From contig NZ_ASSJ01000036.1 of NCBI RefSeq assembly GCF_000473895.1, positions 1 to 63,483 of the forward strand: 63,483 nt of DNA, written 5' to 3'. The translations under genes were made by a program, and so were the position numbers. This DNA comes from Rubidibacter lacunae KORDI 51-2 (GTDB lineage: Bacteria; Cyanobacteriota; Cyanobacteriia; Cyanobacteriales; Rubidibacteraceae). The notes under the pieces are model-generated. The model was not told the origin of the DNA. It did no database searches and was given only the letters and a program-made list of their open reading frames with translations. This document shows positions 1 to 8,943 of the stretch, piece by piece; position 1 is the stretch's first letter, and each line of letters opens with the position of its first letter.

Positions 1-6
1 GAAGAT

Positions 7-41
7 GGGTGCTTCTGGGGCATCGAGCCCCGTCAGCACCC
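7..41. other. Inverted repeat with nested stem
   Basis: GGGTGCT at 7-13 pairs with AGCACCC at 35-41, and inside it GGGGC (17-21) pairs with GCCCC (27-31), giving a strong stem-loop. No T-run follows, so it is not a classic intrinsic terminator. It lies about 200 bp beyond the stop codon of the leftmost gene. It may belong to a gene or RNA that extends past the window edge. Confidence 0.4.
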
Positions 42-236
42 GCGACTCTCATCCCGACGCTCACCCTAGCGGGTAGAGCGCGGGGCTTCCCGTCTAAAAG
101 CTAAATTTAATGACCTGGGGGTCTTTGTAATACAACTGCCAGGCACTTACAAGGTTTGTTGGCTGCCAGAATGGGACTGGAGCAGCTCGATATCACAGTC
201 GGTCTATTGTCGGTGTTGCGCGCGCCTTGCTCGGGG

Positions 237-1262
237 TTAATACCGAATGCGCGGGTCGATCCAGGCATTGATCGCGTCGATCGCGATGCTGGCGAGTGCG
301 ACAATTACACCGAAGAACACCATCACTCCTTGCACTGTTGGATAATCTCGCAAGGCGATCGCTTCATACAGTCGGTTGCCCAACCCCGGCCAGGAAAAGG
401 TCACTTCGGTCAGCACGGCACCGCCCAACAATGCCGCAAAGGTCAAACCCAAGACGGTAATAGCCGGGATCAGGGCGTTCTTGAGGGCATGTGCGACCAA
501 GATACGGCGTTCGGGAATACCGCGCGCGCGCGCAGCTTCTACGTAGTCAGCACGTAACGTTTGACGCAAATTAACGCGAATAATGCGTTCGAAGATGCCG
601 CTCAGCAGCAGACCGAGGGCAAAACTCGGGAGTGCAAGATAATGGAGCGCCGTTATGAGATGGTCGAATTGCCCGCTGAGCAGGCTATCGAGTGTATACA
701 ACCCGGTGATATTCGGTGGCGGGGATTCCGCGATCGGGTAGCGCGTACCGAGCGGAAACCAGCCGAGCTGCACGGCAAACACGAGCTGCAACAACATCCC
801 GATCCAAAACAGCGGCAGCGCGTAAGTCACTGCCCCAAACAGCCGCCCGAAGGCATCCCAAATCGTGTTTGGGCGGGCGGCTGCCAGAATACCCACGCCG
901 ACGCCGATTGCTAAGGCTACAGCCATTGCGAAGACTGACAGCTCTACGGTGGCAGGAAAGTAATCGCGGATGACATCCCACACGGGCAGTCCGCGACTGG
1001 TTAGGGAGGTGCCCAAGTCCAGATTCAACAAGTCGCCGAGGTAGCGGACGTACTGCAGCCACAGGGGGTCGTCTAAGCCGAGTTGCGAGCGGAGTGCTTC
1101 TTTGGCAGCTTCCGGCGCGCGCGCGCCCAAAATTGCGTCGGCTGGATCGCCGGGCGTCGCACGCAGGAGCAAAAACACCAACGTGACGATCGTCCACAAC
1201 ATCAGCGGTGCCAACAGCAGGCGAGTCCCAATGTAGTATTGCAGGGCTTTGGAGCGAGACAT
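237..1262 (-). CDS. ABC transporter permease, DppB/OppB type
   Basis: A 341-residue integral membrane protein of the peptide/nickel/opine ABC importer permease family (BPD_transp_1). The N-terminal segment has the family pattern: one transmembrane helix, then the ATPGDPAD stretch (about residues 35-42), a periplasmic region, and five more hydrophobic segments. The cytoplasmic EAA loop is visible near residues 240-265 (YVEAARARGIPERRIL). It would form a heterodimer with a DppC-type permease; such a gene lies 52 kb away at 53436-54551 on the same strand, so the transporter genes appear dispersed. The ATG at 1262 is preceded by AAGGAA about 11 bases upstream. The substrate (di- or oligopeptide, or other) cannot be told from sequence. 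Confidence 0.9.
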   Translation of the reverse strand: MSRSKALQYYIGTRLLLAPLMLWTIVTLVFLLLRATPGDPADAILGARAPEAAKEALRSQLGLDDPLWLQYVRYLGDLLNLDLGTSLTSRGLPVWDVIRDYFPATVELSVFAMAVALAIGVGVGILAAARPNTIWDAFGRLFGAVTYALPLFWIGMLLQLVFAVQLGWFPLGTRYPIAESPPPNITGLYTLDSLLSGQFDHLITALHYLALPSFALGLLLSGIFERIIRVNLRQTLRADYVEAARARGIPERRILVAHALKNALIPAITVLGLTFAALLGGAVLTEVTFSWPGLGNRLYEAIALRDYPTVQGVMVFFGVIVALASIAIDAINAWIDPRIRY

Positions 1263-2198
1263 GGCGATCGCGATTCCTTACAAGTCGAGTCGGGTCGAGC
1301 AAAGCGGGCGCGTGGATATTATCGACGCTTTCGCTAGGGGCGGAGTTCGCGACGCAGCATAACGCTCCATGTAGAGTATGTCTAGGAACGATTGCCTTGT
1401 GGTTCCTGTTGTTAAGTTATAAGGAATTGTCTCATGACAGACTGTTGCCGCAAAGCAATCAAGGTCGCGACACTTGCTGCCATCACGCCAAACTCGCTAT
1501 TCAAACTGCGGTGTTAACCAGATAAAGCAATTAACGCAGCTCGTATCACCTAACGCTTCAAGCGCATTGCTTGGCCTCTCCTCTAAACGGTCGAGCAAAC
1601 CGTCAACCCAATCAGATAAAGAAACGAGTATCGACGCTGGGTTGCAACCAGCGAGCAGTCTTCCTGATAGCTTGCCATTTCGGCTAAAAAAGCTCGGTCT
1701 GCATGAAGGTAGGACAGGTTGACGGCTGTCACGCTCTACCTTCAGGGTGTTTCATTTCAATAACGCGCCTCTGGAATATGTGGATGTTGTTTATCAATCC
1801 CGACCCACTTCGAGGTTGAAGGTTTGTTTCAAGGACTGGTTTGTTGGTGGCAAACAGGTTAATCTGTCATTGTATTGACATGCTGTCATGTTGGATTTGC
1901 TGCTTCGATTTCAGCTGGTGCCAACGGCTAATCCATCCATTTCACAGATCGTTTTTTTTGCTCTAGACAAATTTTGAGGCACTTGGGGCATACGCGTCAA
2001 GGAATCTGCCTCGTGGATCTCTCCCGAGCAAACGAATGGCTGCGGATTGTGCATTTTCAGCAGTCATGAAATGTTTTGTTGCCCGGCTTTACGCTGGGTC
2101 GCTTTATAGTCTTGCAATATCGCGGCGGGCCCGTTTTCAATCCAACAAGTTGATAACAGCATCGATCGCGATCTCAAATTCTATTGGGAGCAAAGAAA
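1263..2198. other. Long intergenic region, no gene seen
   Basis: About 0.9 kb between the divergent permease and multicopper oxidase genes. Open frames here are short, arginine/serine-rich and unlike any family I know. The visible features are an inverted repeat at 1704-1744 and an A+T-richer stretch toward 1860-1960 that could carry the oxidase promoter. Nothing else could be supported. Confidence 0.5.
1704..1744. repeat. Inverted repeat / potential hairpin
   Basis: TGAAGGTAG (1704-1712) pairs exactly with CTACCTTCA (1736-1744). Inside, GACAG and CTGTC pair further, so a 9 bp plus 5 bp stem is possible. It lies alone in a 0.9 kb gene-free region about 450 bp upstream of the multicopper oxidase. 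It could be a terminator-like element, the hairpin of a small RNA or the relic of a small mobile element. Confidence 0.45.
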
Positions 2199-3887
2199 AT
2201 GAAAATGAATAGACGAGATGTTCTGCAGTTGGGTTTATTGGGCAGCAGTGCCCTATTTCTGCCTTTCGGATCGCAAAAGTCTGCTTTTGCTGCCCCATTA
2301 AGTCCGCAGATTCCCCGTTTTGAAATGCCGCTGCGCATTCCTCCGGTGTTATCTCCGCAGTATTCTGACGCAACGACGGATTACTATGAAATCAAACTGC
2401 AAAAAGCCCGCGTCGAGATCTTGCCGGGCACCACCACTGAGATATGGGGCTACAACGGGTTGTTGCCGGGGCCGACCATTCGCCAGCGTGGCGGTAATCC
2501 CCTGACCGAGGGGCGGCAGTCGGTGGTTCGCTTCATCAACGAACTCGGTGTGGACGCGCGCGGCTGCGATATCGACGCTGTCATCCACTTGCACGGTATG
2601 GCATCGCTGCCACAGTACGACGGCTTTGCTACGGATTTTATTCCAACCGGTTACTTCAAAGACTATATCTACCCTAACGATCGCGCAGCGACTATTTGGT
2701 ATCACGATCACGCGATCGATAAAACGTCTCGCAATGTCTATATGGGACTGGCAGGCATGTATATCGTCGAAGACGAATTCGAGCGCAACCTGCCGTTACC
2801 CAAAGGGCAATATGATGTGCCCTTGATACTCCGCGACGCCTTCTTCGCACAAACGGGCAATAATGCCGAGTTAGTTTTTGATAATCGCAATGAAAGAAGT
2901 ACTTACGGAGATATTCCCCTTGTCAATGGCGTTCCCTGGCCCAAGATGGAAGTCGCCAATCGCAAGTATCGATTTAGAGTGCTGAATGCGTCCGCCTCTC
3001 GTGCTTTCCAACTAGCCTTGAGTCGTAAGGCCGATCGCTTGACGTTGGGCGAGAAAATAGCGGTCATCGGCAGTGACGGTGGGTTGCTTGAGGCTCCGGT
3101 AGTATTAACGACACCCTATCAAACGCTCGAAATCGGCATGGCAGAGCGATATGAAGTCATTATTGATTTCAGCCAGTACGAAGTGGGCGAATCCGTTTAT
3201 CTCCGGAATATTGGATTTACCGGCAGTATCGATACGGATGCGCGGATTCATACCTTGATGCGCTTCGATGTGGTTCGCGAGGAACCGGATGATAGTCGAA
3301 TCCCTAACTCACTGAGAGCGGTCGAGCGACTTCCCATTGGTGACGTTGACAAAGTTCGCACATTTAGATTCGAGAGGAGCTTCAACCAGTGGCTGATTAA
3401 CGGAAAGGGGTGGAATGAAAACCGAGTGGATGCCAATCCAGATGTTGGGGATATTGAAATTTGGGAATTTGTGAATCCAGGGAGCGGCTGGTTTCATCCA
3501 ATTCACGTCCATTTGATCGACATGCAAATGCTCGATCGCAATGGGATGCCCGTTCGCCCCTACGAACGCGGCTGGAAAGATGTATTCCACGTTGGCGAGT
3601 TCGAGAAGGTAAGGGTTATCGGGGAGTTCGGTCCCCGGAATCCAAAGTTCGTGAAGGGGTTCATTCGTGGCAAGTTTATGATGCACTGCCACAACCTAGT
3701 CCATGAAGACCACTCGATGATGACGGTATTTGAGGTCGGTCAGGGAGGCGACGGACCGAAGAGCGCTCCGGCTCAGCCGATCGCCGGGATGCAATCCTTC
3801 GAGGCGACTTATCCGACTCCACCAGACGTCTACAACCTGGAGTCTATCGAAGAGTTCGACGAGGAAATCTACGGCAAAGGTCGATAG
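2199..3887 (+). CDS. Multicopper oxidase, Tat-exported
   Basis: A 562-residue laccase/CotA/bilirubin-oxidase-like enzyme that would oxidise a substrate and reduce O2 to water outside the cytoplasm. All four copper-ligand motifs are present: HLHG (about residue 132), WYHDH (about 168), HPIHVH (about 433) and HCHNLVHEDHSMM near the C-terminus, with a Met in the usual type-1 axial position. The N-terminus MNRRDVLQLGLLGS followed by a hydrophobic stretch and an AFA|A-like site is a twin-arginine signal. The ATG at 2199 is chosen because GGGAG sits 8 bases upstream; an in-frame TTG at 2184 overlaps that site. Substrate (phenols, bilirubin, metals) is not evident. It converges with flv1. Confidence 0.93.
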   Translation: MKMNRRDVLQLGLLGSSALFLPFGSQKSAFAAPLSPQIPRFEMPLRIPPVLSPQYSDATTDYYEIKLQKARVEILPGTTTEIWGYNGLLPGPTIRQRGGNPLTEGRQSVVRFINELGVDARGCDIDAVIHLHGMASLPQYDGFATDFIPTGYFKDYIYPNDRAATIWYHDHAIDKTSRNVYMGLAGMYIVEDEFERNLPLPKGQYDVPLILRDAFFAQTGNNAELVFDNRNERSTYGDIPLVNGVPWPKMEVANRKYRFRVLNASASRAFQLALSRKADRLTLGEKIAVIGSDGGLLEAPVVLTTPYQTLEIGMAERYEVIIDFSQYEVGESVYLRNIGFTGSIDTDARIHTLMRFDVVREEPDDSRIPNSLRAVERLPIGDVDKVRTFRFERSFNQWLINGKGWNENRVDANPDVGDIEIWEFVNPGSGWFHPIHVHLIDMQMLDRNGMPVRPYERGWKDVFHVGEFEKVRVIGEFGPRNPKFVKGFIRGKFMMHCHNLVHEDHSMMTVFEVGQGGDGPKSAPAQPIAGMQSFEATYPTPPDVYNLESIEEFDEEIYGKGR

Positions 3888-3897
3888 GCCGCGGCCT

Positions 3898-3933
3898 GCC
3901 AGCTGCACTTAAGCTAACGACAAGTCGGCTGGC
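3898..3933. terminator. Possible bidirectional stem-loop between convergent genes
   Basis: GCCAGC (3898-3903) and GCTGGC (3928-3933) can pair across the 72 bp gap between the multicopper oxidase and flv1 stop codons. The loop is long and there is no strong T-run, so termination is only suggested by position. Confidence 0.25.
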
Positions 3934-3959
3934 CGAATTGCCATCAGCCAACCCACCAA

Positions 3960-5669
3960 TTAGGCGCGTGCGGAGTTGCGATGGTGAACTGCCGTGACGC
4001 CTTGCAGGTCTAGGACCTTGCCGGATTCGGCAACGGCATATATCAACCAGTGGTCGCCGCAGTCCATGCGGTTTTCCGCTCGGCATTCCAGGTACGCCAG
4101 CGCTCCGTTCAGGAGCGGAGCGCCGTTTTCGGTGGTGCCAATTTCCAGATCGGCGAGCGTATCGCCGTGGATCGATCGCTCTTTGGCAAACCGCTTCTGC
4201 CAGCGCTTGCTCTCGGGCAAGATATTGAGGGCGAAGTGATCGCCTGAATGTAGGAACTCTTCGATACCGCTCGCTTTGGAGACGGCAACCGTCAACCCCG
4301 GCGGATCGAATGTCGACTGCGACACCCAAGATACCAGCACGAGCTCGGTGCGATTGTCTTTCTTTGCTGCCACCGCACACATCGACCCGACAATCCGCCC
4401 GACCGCTTGCTCGGTGCGCGCGGTCTGGGAGTCGCTGCTGACTAAGCGGGCGGGACGTTGCTTCTGCCGCCGCTTGAGCGCGCGCGCAAACTCCGCTCCG
4501 ACCGTTTCGCAGCGAGCGATGTCTTCATCGGTAGGCTTAAACTTAACCCGAATCGGATCGAACCCGAAGGAAAAACCGGCATCGCGAATCTTGCCCGCCA
4601 ACAAATCGACCGCTTCGCCACTCCAGCCGTAAGACCCAAAGACACCTGCTAACTGCACTTTATCGGCGGTGGAGAGGACAATGCCGAGTGCCGTTTGTAT
4701 CTGAGTCGGTAGGTGACCGCCTAGCGTCGGCGAACCGATGACAAAGCCAGCCGTGTTCGCAACGATCGCGCCGATCGCGTCGGGGTCGATTTGCTCGCAA
4801 TCGACGAGCTTGACATCGGCTCCAGCCGTTTCGAGACCGCGCGCGATCGCCCGCGCCATAGTCCCCGTGTTGCCGTAAGCCGATGCATAGAGCAAGGCAA
4901 CGGCTTCTTTGCGCGTTTGCTGCTGCTGCGTCCAATCGCGATAAGCGCTCGACAACTCGCTGAGGTCATAGCGAACGAGCGGACCGTGGCCCGTAGCATA
5001 GAGCTGGGCGGGCTTTTTACTTAACTTTTCGAGGTTGGCAGCCACTTGCACGGCGTGCGGAGCCATCAAACAGTCGAAATAATATCGGCGATCGGCGCGA
5101 TAAATTGCCGCCCCTTCATCGAACACTTGATCGCCGCAAACATGTGCGCCGAAGTATTTATCGGTATAAAGTACGTGCGTTTTGGAGTCGTAGGTACAAA
5201 GCTCGCCGGGCCAGCGCGGGGTTGGCGTCAGCACGAACTCCAACCGATGGTGACCGCCAAGATCGAGGCAACTGTCCCCCCTGACCGCGACAGTCTCCGG
5301 CAAGCGATCGCCCAGAATCGTCCGTAGCGCAATGGCTCCGGGCTTAGAACACACTAGGGTTGCTTGCGGGGCTAGCTCTAAGAGCGCCTGCAAGGTCTTG
5401 CCGCGATTGGAATTGACGTGACCGAGCACGATGTAGTCGATCTCCGCTGGATCCTGGCGCTCCTTAAGGGCGGACAGAAAGATCTGCGTAAACGACTCGC
5501 CGGGCGGGTCGAGCAATGCCACGCGATCGCCGCGAATGAGATAAGTATTCGCCGTAGTTCCCCGTTGTCGGGCATATTCGGCTTCAAACTTGAGTCGGTC
5601 CCAGGTACGCGAGCGCAATAGGGTGGTTTCCGCCGCAATCGGGAAAACTTGCACGTCTTTGGGCTGCAT
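3960..5669 (-). CDS. flv1: Flavodiiron protein, Flv1-type (non-canonical iron site)
   Basis: A 569-residue class C flavodiiron protein: metallo-beta-lactamase-like domain (about 1-255), flavodoxin-like domain (about 270-410) and C-terminal flavin-reductase domain (about 430-569). The diiron ligand motif HxExDH is altered to H84-V-N86-S-N88-R89, and the later ligand region reads TPTPRWPGE and YTDKYFG instead of histidine and CD. Flv1 and Flv2 proteins carry such substitutions; partnering with a canonical flavodiiron protein encoded directly upstream and the absence of an sll0218-like gene favour Flv1. Flv1/Flv3 hetero-oligomers accept electrons after photosystem I and reduce O2 to water. The start at 5669 has AGGAG close upstream; a longer frame to 5717 lacks support. 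Confidence 0.9.
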   Translation of the reverse strand: MQPKDVQVFPIAAETTLLRSRTWDRLKFEAEYARQRGTTANTYLIRGDRVALLDPPGESFTQIFLSALKERQDPAEIDYIVLGHVNSNRGKTLQALLELAPQATLVCSKPGAIALRTILGDRLPETVAVRGDSCLDLGGHHRLEFVLTPTPRWPGELCTYDSKTHVLYTDKYFGAHVCGDQVFDEGAAIYRADRRYYFDCLMAPHAVQVAANLEKLSKKPAQLYATGHGPLVRYDLSELSSAYRDWTQQQQTRKEAVALLYASAYGNTGTMARAIARGLETAGADVKLVDCEQIDPDAIGAIVANTAGFVIGSPTLGGHLPTQIQTALGIVLSTADKVQLAGVFGSYGWSGEAVDLLAGKIRDAGFSFGFDPIRVKFKPTDEDIARCETVGAEFARALKRRQKQRPARLVSSDSQTARTEQAVGRIVGSMCAVAAKKDNRTELVLVSWVSQSTFDPPGLTVAVSKASGIEEFLHSGDHFALNILPESKRWQKRFAKERSIHGDTLADLEIGTTENGAPLLNGALAYLECRAENRMDCGDHWLIYAVAESGKVLDLQGVTAVHHRNSARA

Positions 5670-5777
5670 GATCTCCTCTTGACTCTGCGAGCAAACTTGG
5701 GTCAGCGAGCGGCACACTAGCTAAAGACAGGCAATGCGCGATGCCCGCCGTTGGCAATCGAACTTGTAGATTGTCAA

Positions 5778-7505
5778 TCAATAGTGATTGCCGACCTTGC
5801 GATGATGAACGGCTGTGAGTGCTTCGGCTTTCGATACGCGGCCGGTATCAACCGTGCTGTAAATCACCCAGTGGTCGCTGCACTCCATGCGGCTGACAAC
5901 TTCGCATTCAAGATAAGCCAATGCCCCAGCCAAAATCGGCGCGCCGTTGCTAGCTTGGCGCGTCTCCACGCCCTCGAAGCGATCCGCACCGGGTGGGAAG
6001 CGCTTCAAGAAATGCTTCATTAAGGATTGGTAGTTACCTGCTTCCAGCACGTTCAAGATGAAGCGATCGCCAACCTGCATCAAAGCTTCAATCGCGCGGT
6101 CTTTAGCAACAGCAATCGACACGCCCAATGGTTCGGCACTCGCTTGAGCGACCCATGATGCCAGCATGGCACTTTTGAGCTCGCCCTTCTTGGCAGTGAT
6201 GATGTACAAACCGCCGGAGAGGCGACCCATCGCTTTGTCGAGGTCGCTGTCGAGGGATTTCATCTGTTTGACGGTCTTCTCCCGCAGCAGCCACTGTCCT
6301 AGGTCGGTGCCAGCTTCTTCGCAGAGCTTGTACGTAGCTTCGCCGGGAGTTTCGGTGATGCGAATGCTCGGGAAACTCGGCTTCAATCCTAGGTTGCGGA
6401 AGCGCGTCAGCAGCGGGTCGATCGGCTCGTCATCGCCGCCGTAAGCTTCAAACAATCCGATTGCTTGCTTCTCGCGAGCCGAGGCCAGAATCGTGCCGAT
6501 CGCGGTGGCAGCTTCAGTAGCCTCGCGACCGGACGAGGGTGGCATACCTAGAACGATGCCGGCCGCACGTTCGGCCACTTCACGAATTTCCTGTTGGTCG
6601 GTACCGGTCAGATCGACCATTTCCACTTCGACCCCGGTTTTACCGATGCCGTAGGCCAGCGCCTGGCTGAGGCGATCGCTGTAGCCGTAGTTGGGCACAT
6701 AGAAAACCGCCACCATCTTTTCTGCCTTGGCTTTCGCCTGGCTCCAAGTGCGATAGCACTCGATCAGTTCCTCAGCATGGTGCTTGAGCAGCGGACCGTG
6801 ACCGTTAGCAACTGCCTCAATGTCACCCAAACCGCCCATGCGCTTGAGGGCCATCAGCACGGAACGTGCGTTAGGAGCCATCAAGCATTCGAAGTAGAAG
6901 CGGTAGTCCGGCGCGATCGCCTCGAGGTCTTCATCCCAGAGTGCATCGCTGCAGTAATGCATCCCAAACACGTCGCAGGTGAACAACACCTGGGTGCCCC
7001 AGTCGTAGGTGAGCATGGTGTCGGGCCAGTGCAGGTTGGGAGCATTGACGAACTCTAAGTCATGCCCGTCGCCTAGATCGAGGCGAATGCCGCTCTTGAC
7101 GATGCGCGACTCGAAGGGGTGGTGCACGAAGCCTTCGAGAAACTGAATGGCAACTTTCGTGCCAACGACGACCGCTTGGGGGGCGAGTTCGAGCACCTCT
7201 CTAACCAAGCCGCTGTGATCGGGTTCCGTGTGGCTGATAATCAAATAATCGATCTCGCGAGGGTCGATTGTCTCCTGCAGACAAGCGATGTACCGATCGC
7301 GAAACTTGGCATGGGAGGTATCGACCAGGGCGACCTTGTCACCGCGAATGATAAAGGAGTTGTAGGTCGTGCCGTTCTGCAGCCCAAACTCGATATCGAA
7401 GCGATCGCGGTCCCAATCGAGCGACCGAATAGCTGTAGTTCCTGAGGCGATCTCGGCTAACTGCACGGTCAAACGCTTCTCGGTGCTGCTCGCAAGTGCT
7501 ACCAT
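5778..7505 (-). CDS. flv3: Flavodiiron protein, Flv3-type
   Basis: A 575-residue class C flavodiiron protein with the same three domains as its neighbour. Here the diiron site is canonical: H92-T-E94-P-D96-H97, followed by LHWPD, CDVFG and NGHGPLL ligand regions. Family knowledge says Flv3 pairs with Flv1 for Mehler-like O2 photoreduction, protecting photosystem I in fluctuating light. The ATG at 7505 has AGGAGGG 5-6 bases upstream. It lies 108 bp upstream of flv1 on the same strand and the two may be cotranscribed. An Flv4 identity is less likely because the flv4-sll0218-flv2 arrangement is absent. Confidence 0.92.
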   Translation of the reverse strand: MVALASSTEKRLTVQLAEIASGTTAIRSLDWDRDRFDIEFGLQNGTTYNSFIIRGDKVALVDTSHAKFRDRYIACLQETIDPREIDYLIISHTEPDHSGLVREVLELAPQAVVVGTKVAIQFLEGFVHHPFESRIVKSGIRLDLGDGHDLEFVNAPNLHWPDTMLTYDWGTQVLFTCDVFGMHYCSDALWDEDLEAIAPDYRFYFECLMAPNARSVLMALKRMGGLGDIEAVANGHGPLLKHHAEELIECYRTWSQAKAKAEKMVAVFYVPNYGYSDRLSQALAYGIGKTGVEVEMVDLTGTDQQEIREVAERAAGIVLGMPPSSGREATEAATAIGTILASAREKQAIGLFEAYGGDDEPIDPLLTRFRNLGLKPSFPSIRITETPGEATYKLCEEAGTDLGQWLLREKTVKQMKSLDSDLDKAMGRLSGGLYIITAKKGELKSAMLASWVAQASAEPLGVSIAVAKDRAIEALMQVGDRFILNVLEAGNYQSLMKHFLKRFPPGADRFEGVETRQASNGAPILAGALAYLECEVVSRMECSDHWVIYSTVDTGRVSKAEALTAVHHRKVGNHY

Positions 7506-8111
7506 TGGCTGCCCTCCTGCTCGATCCCGGCCGTTTGTTACTTTACTTAACTATTGCACAAGTTACTGCACTGTTAGGGCTATTATTTGCGTTCCAGCTC
7601 CTGTCATTGCAATAAATCCGTCTCTCAGAAAACCTAGCCAACCTGATATGGCACTGTCGCAAAAGGGGATGTACGTGCTGACCGTCGAGTAAATCTAGAT
7701 CGAGATTGGGACGGCATTGTCTCTCCTGCCGGAGTGTTGGGGCGATCGCGTCCACTGTATCGAGACCAAGTTATTGTGCAGTTATTAGCTCAACAAACGT
7801 CCGTTTCCAAAACTCGCGCGGATTGGACGTACTTATCGTTATCCCAAGAATTTCGAAACGATCTCTAGTTCAGCAGCGAGCCATTTAAGTTGATCGTTTG
7901 CGTAAGTATTTGCAAGTTCAGTTCAGCAGAGTGCGCGGAAGGGTCCATCGCAATACCTGTTTGCCCCGCAATGCTTCAACGGCCAGTTCTTCACTTCCCG
8001 GGAATGCGAACTTGACGCAGACCGCAGCCTCTGGTGAGAAGTCGCTGGCGATTTTCGCTAGTGGCTTTTCCAGCTCGTGGTGAATGTAGGTGAGCTTTTC
8101 CTATCAGAGCT
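7506..8111. other. Intergenic, upstream of flv3; probable degraded mobile DNA
   Basis: No intact gene. A frame from about 7700 to 7865 (+) contains a stretch reminiscent of transposase N-termini (a short DWDG...GRSRPLYRD run) but it ends in stop codons. The flv3 promoter should lie here; the A+T-rich stretch at 7535-7610 is a plausible place, with no clear boxes. Confidence 0.35.
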
Positions 8112-8708
8112 TTGCCCGCTATTCCACTCGGGCGGCACCTGGTTATCGCCGATGTGCTCCAGGATAACGAGTTCAACTTTCCGCCGCTGGAAGTACTTCA
8201 GCACCTTGGTGCTAGTCCCTATTTGGGAATTTGTCTGCAACCTATTAAAGCTTGCGATAAAGTCCATGGTGAGTTTTGGGCCGAGGTCAGCGACGAGGAA
8301 ACGACCCTGCAGATTTTCCAGGAATACAGGCGGTGTTTCGGCATCGAGGAGGGCGTCCTTGGCGACAAATTCAAAGGTTGGAATCTCCAGTACTCGCAGC
8401 TGCGCTCGGACTGTGCACTGTTGCGACTCTGGTTCGTGTTAGCGGTTTAAGACACCCGACATGAGCGCCGATGGGTTGCGAAGATAGCAGCGGGTCGGCG
8501 GAGCTGGGTGGATCCGTATTGTCTTCGGGGCAAATACTATTTCTGCATCGGTTTGAAGTAAGTGAGGGTGGCAATTTATACTGATTTGCGGCCAATTTGG
8601 GAGGTGCGATTACACGGCAACGCCGATCCGGAGCCGACGCAAACTTCGCGACTGAAGCAGGAGCAACGCAGCCATCGTTTGGAGTTCGAAATGCAGGCTA
8701 CTCGCTAG
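8112..8708 (+). pseudogene. IS4-like transposase remnant
   Basis: Frame 8112-8450 ends in a stretch resembling the catalytic C-terminal part of IS4-type transposases common in cyanobacteria: IEEGVLGDKFKGW, then SQLRSDCALLRLWFVLA. After a stop and frameshift, the coding trace resumes: VDPYCLRGKYYF then an in-frame stop then WEVRLHGNADPEPTQTSRLK, the usual transposase C-terminus, ending at the TAG at 8706. Multiple stops and frame changes mean it is not functional. Element ends and target duplication were not identified. Confidence 0.6.
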
Positions 8709-8943
8709 CCTCCTCTATCGCGTAGGTTTTGCCAGCCAGCCAGGGAGACAGCACGTTCGAAACACATGAGAGAGATATTACAATCTCCAGGGTTGGGGTT
8801 CCGAATTCACCATCGTTTCAAGGTTTCACACTCGAGATGCCCCGACCAATCCCAATAACTGCGATATATTTGGGTCCGTTGAAGGCAAGCCGAACCGATT
8901 CTAAATTGGTTGAGTCCGGTTGGGTTTGAAACAAAAATAGCGG
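8709..8943. other. Intergenic between transposase remnant and mfd
   Basis: Non-coding by eye. It contains a pyrimidine/purine-mixed stretch with no clear hairpin, promoter or ORF. It is downstream of mfd, which ends at 8944. Confidence 0.3.

Noticed and set aside
685-1302. Overlapping 205-residue minus-strand frame
   Set aside because: It lies in another frame of the DppB-type permease; its sequence is Arg/Ser/Pro-rich with no family resemblance, a typical shadow frame in G+C-rich DNA.
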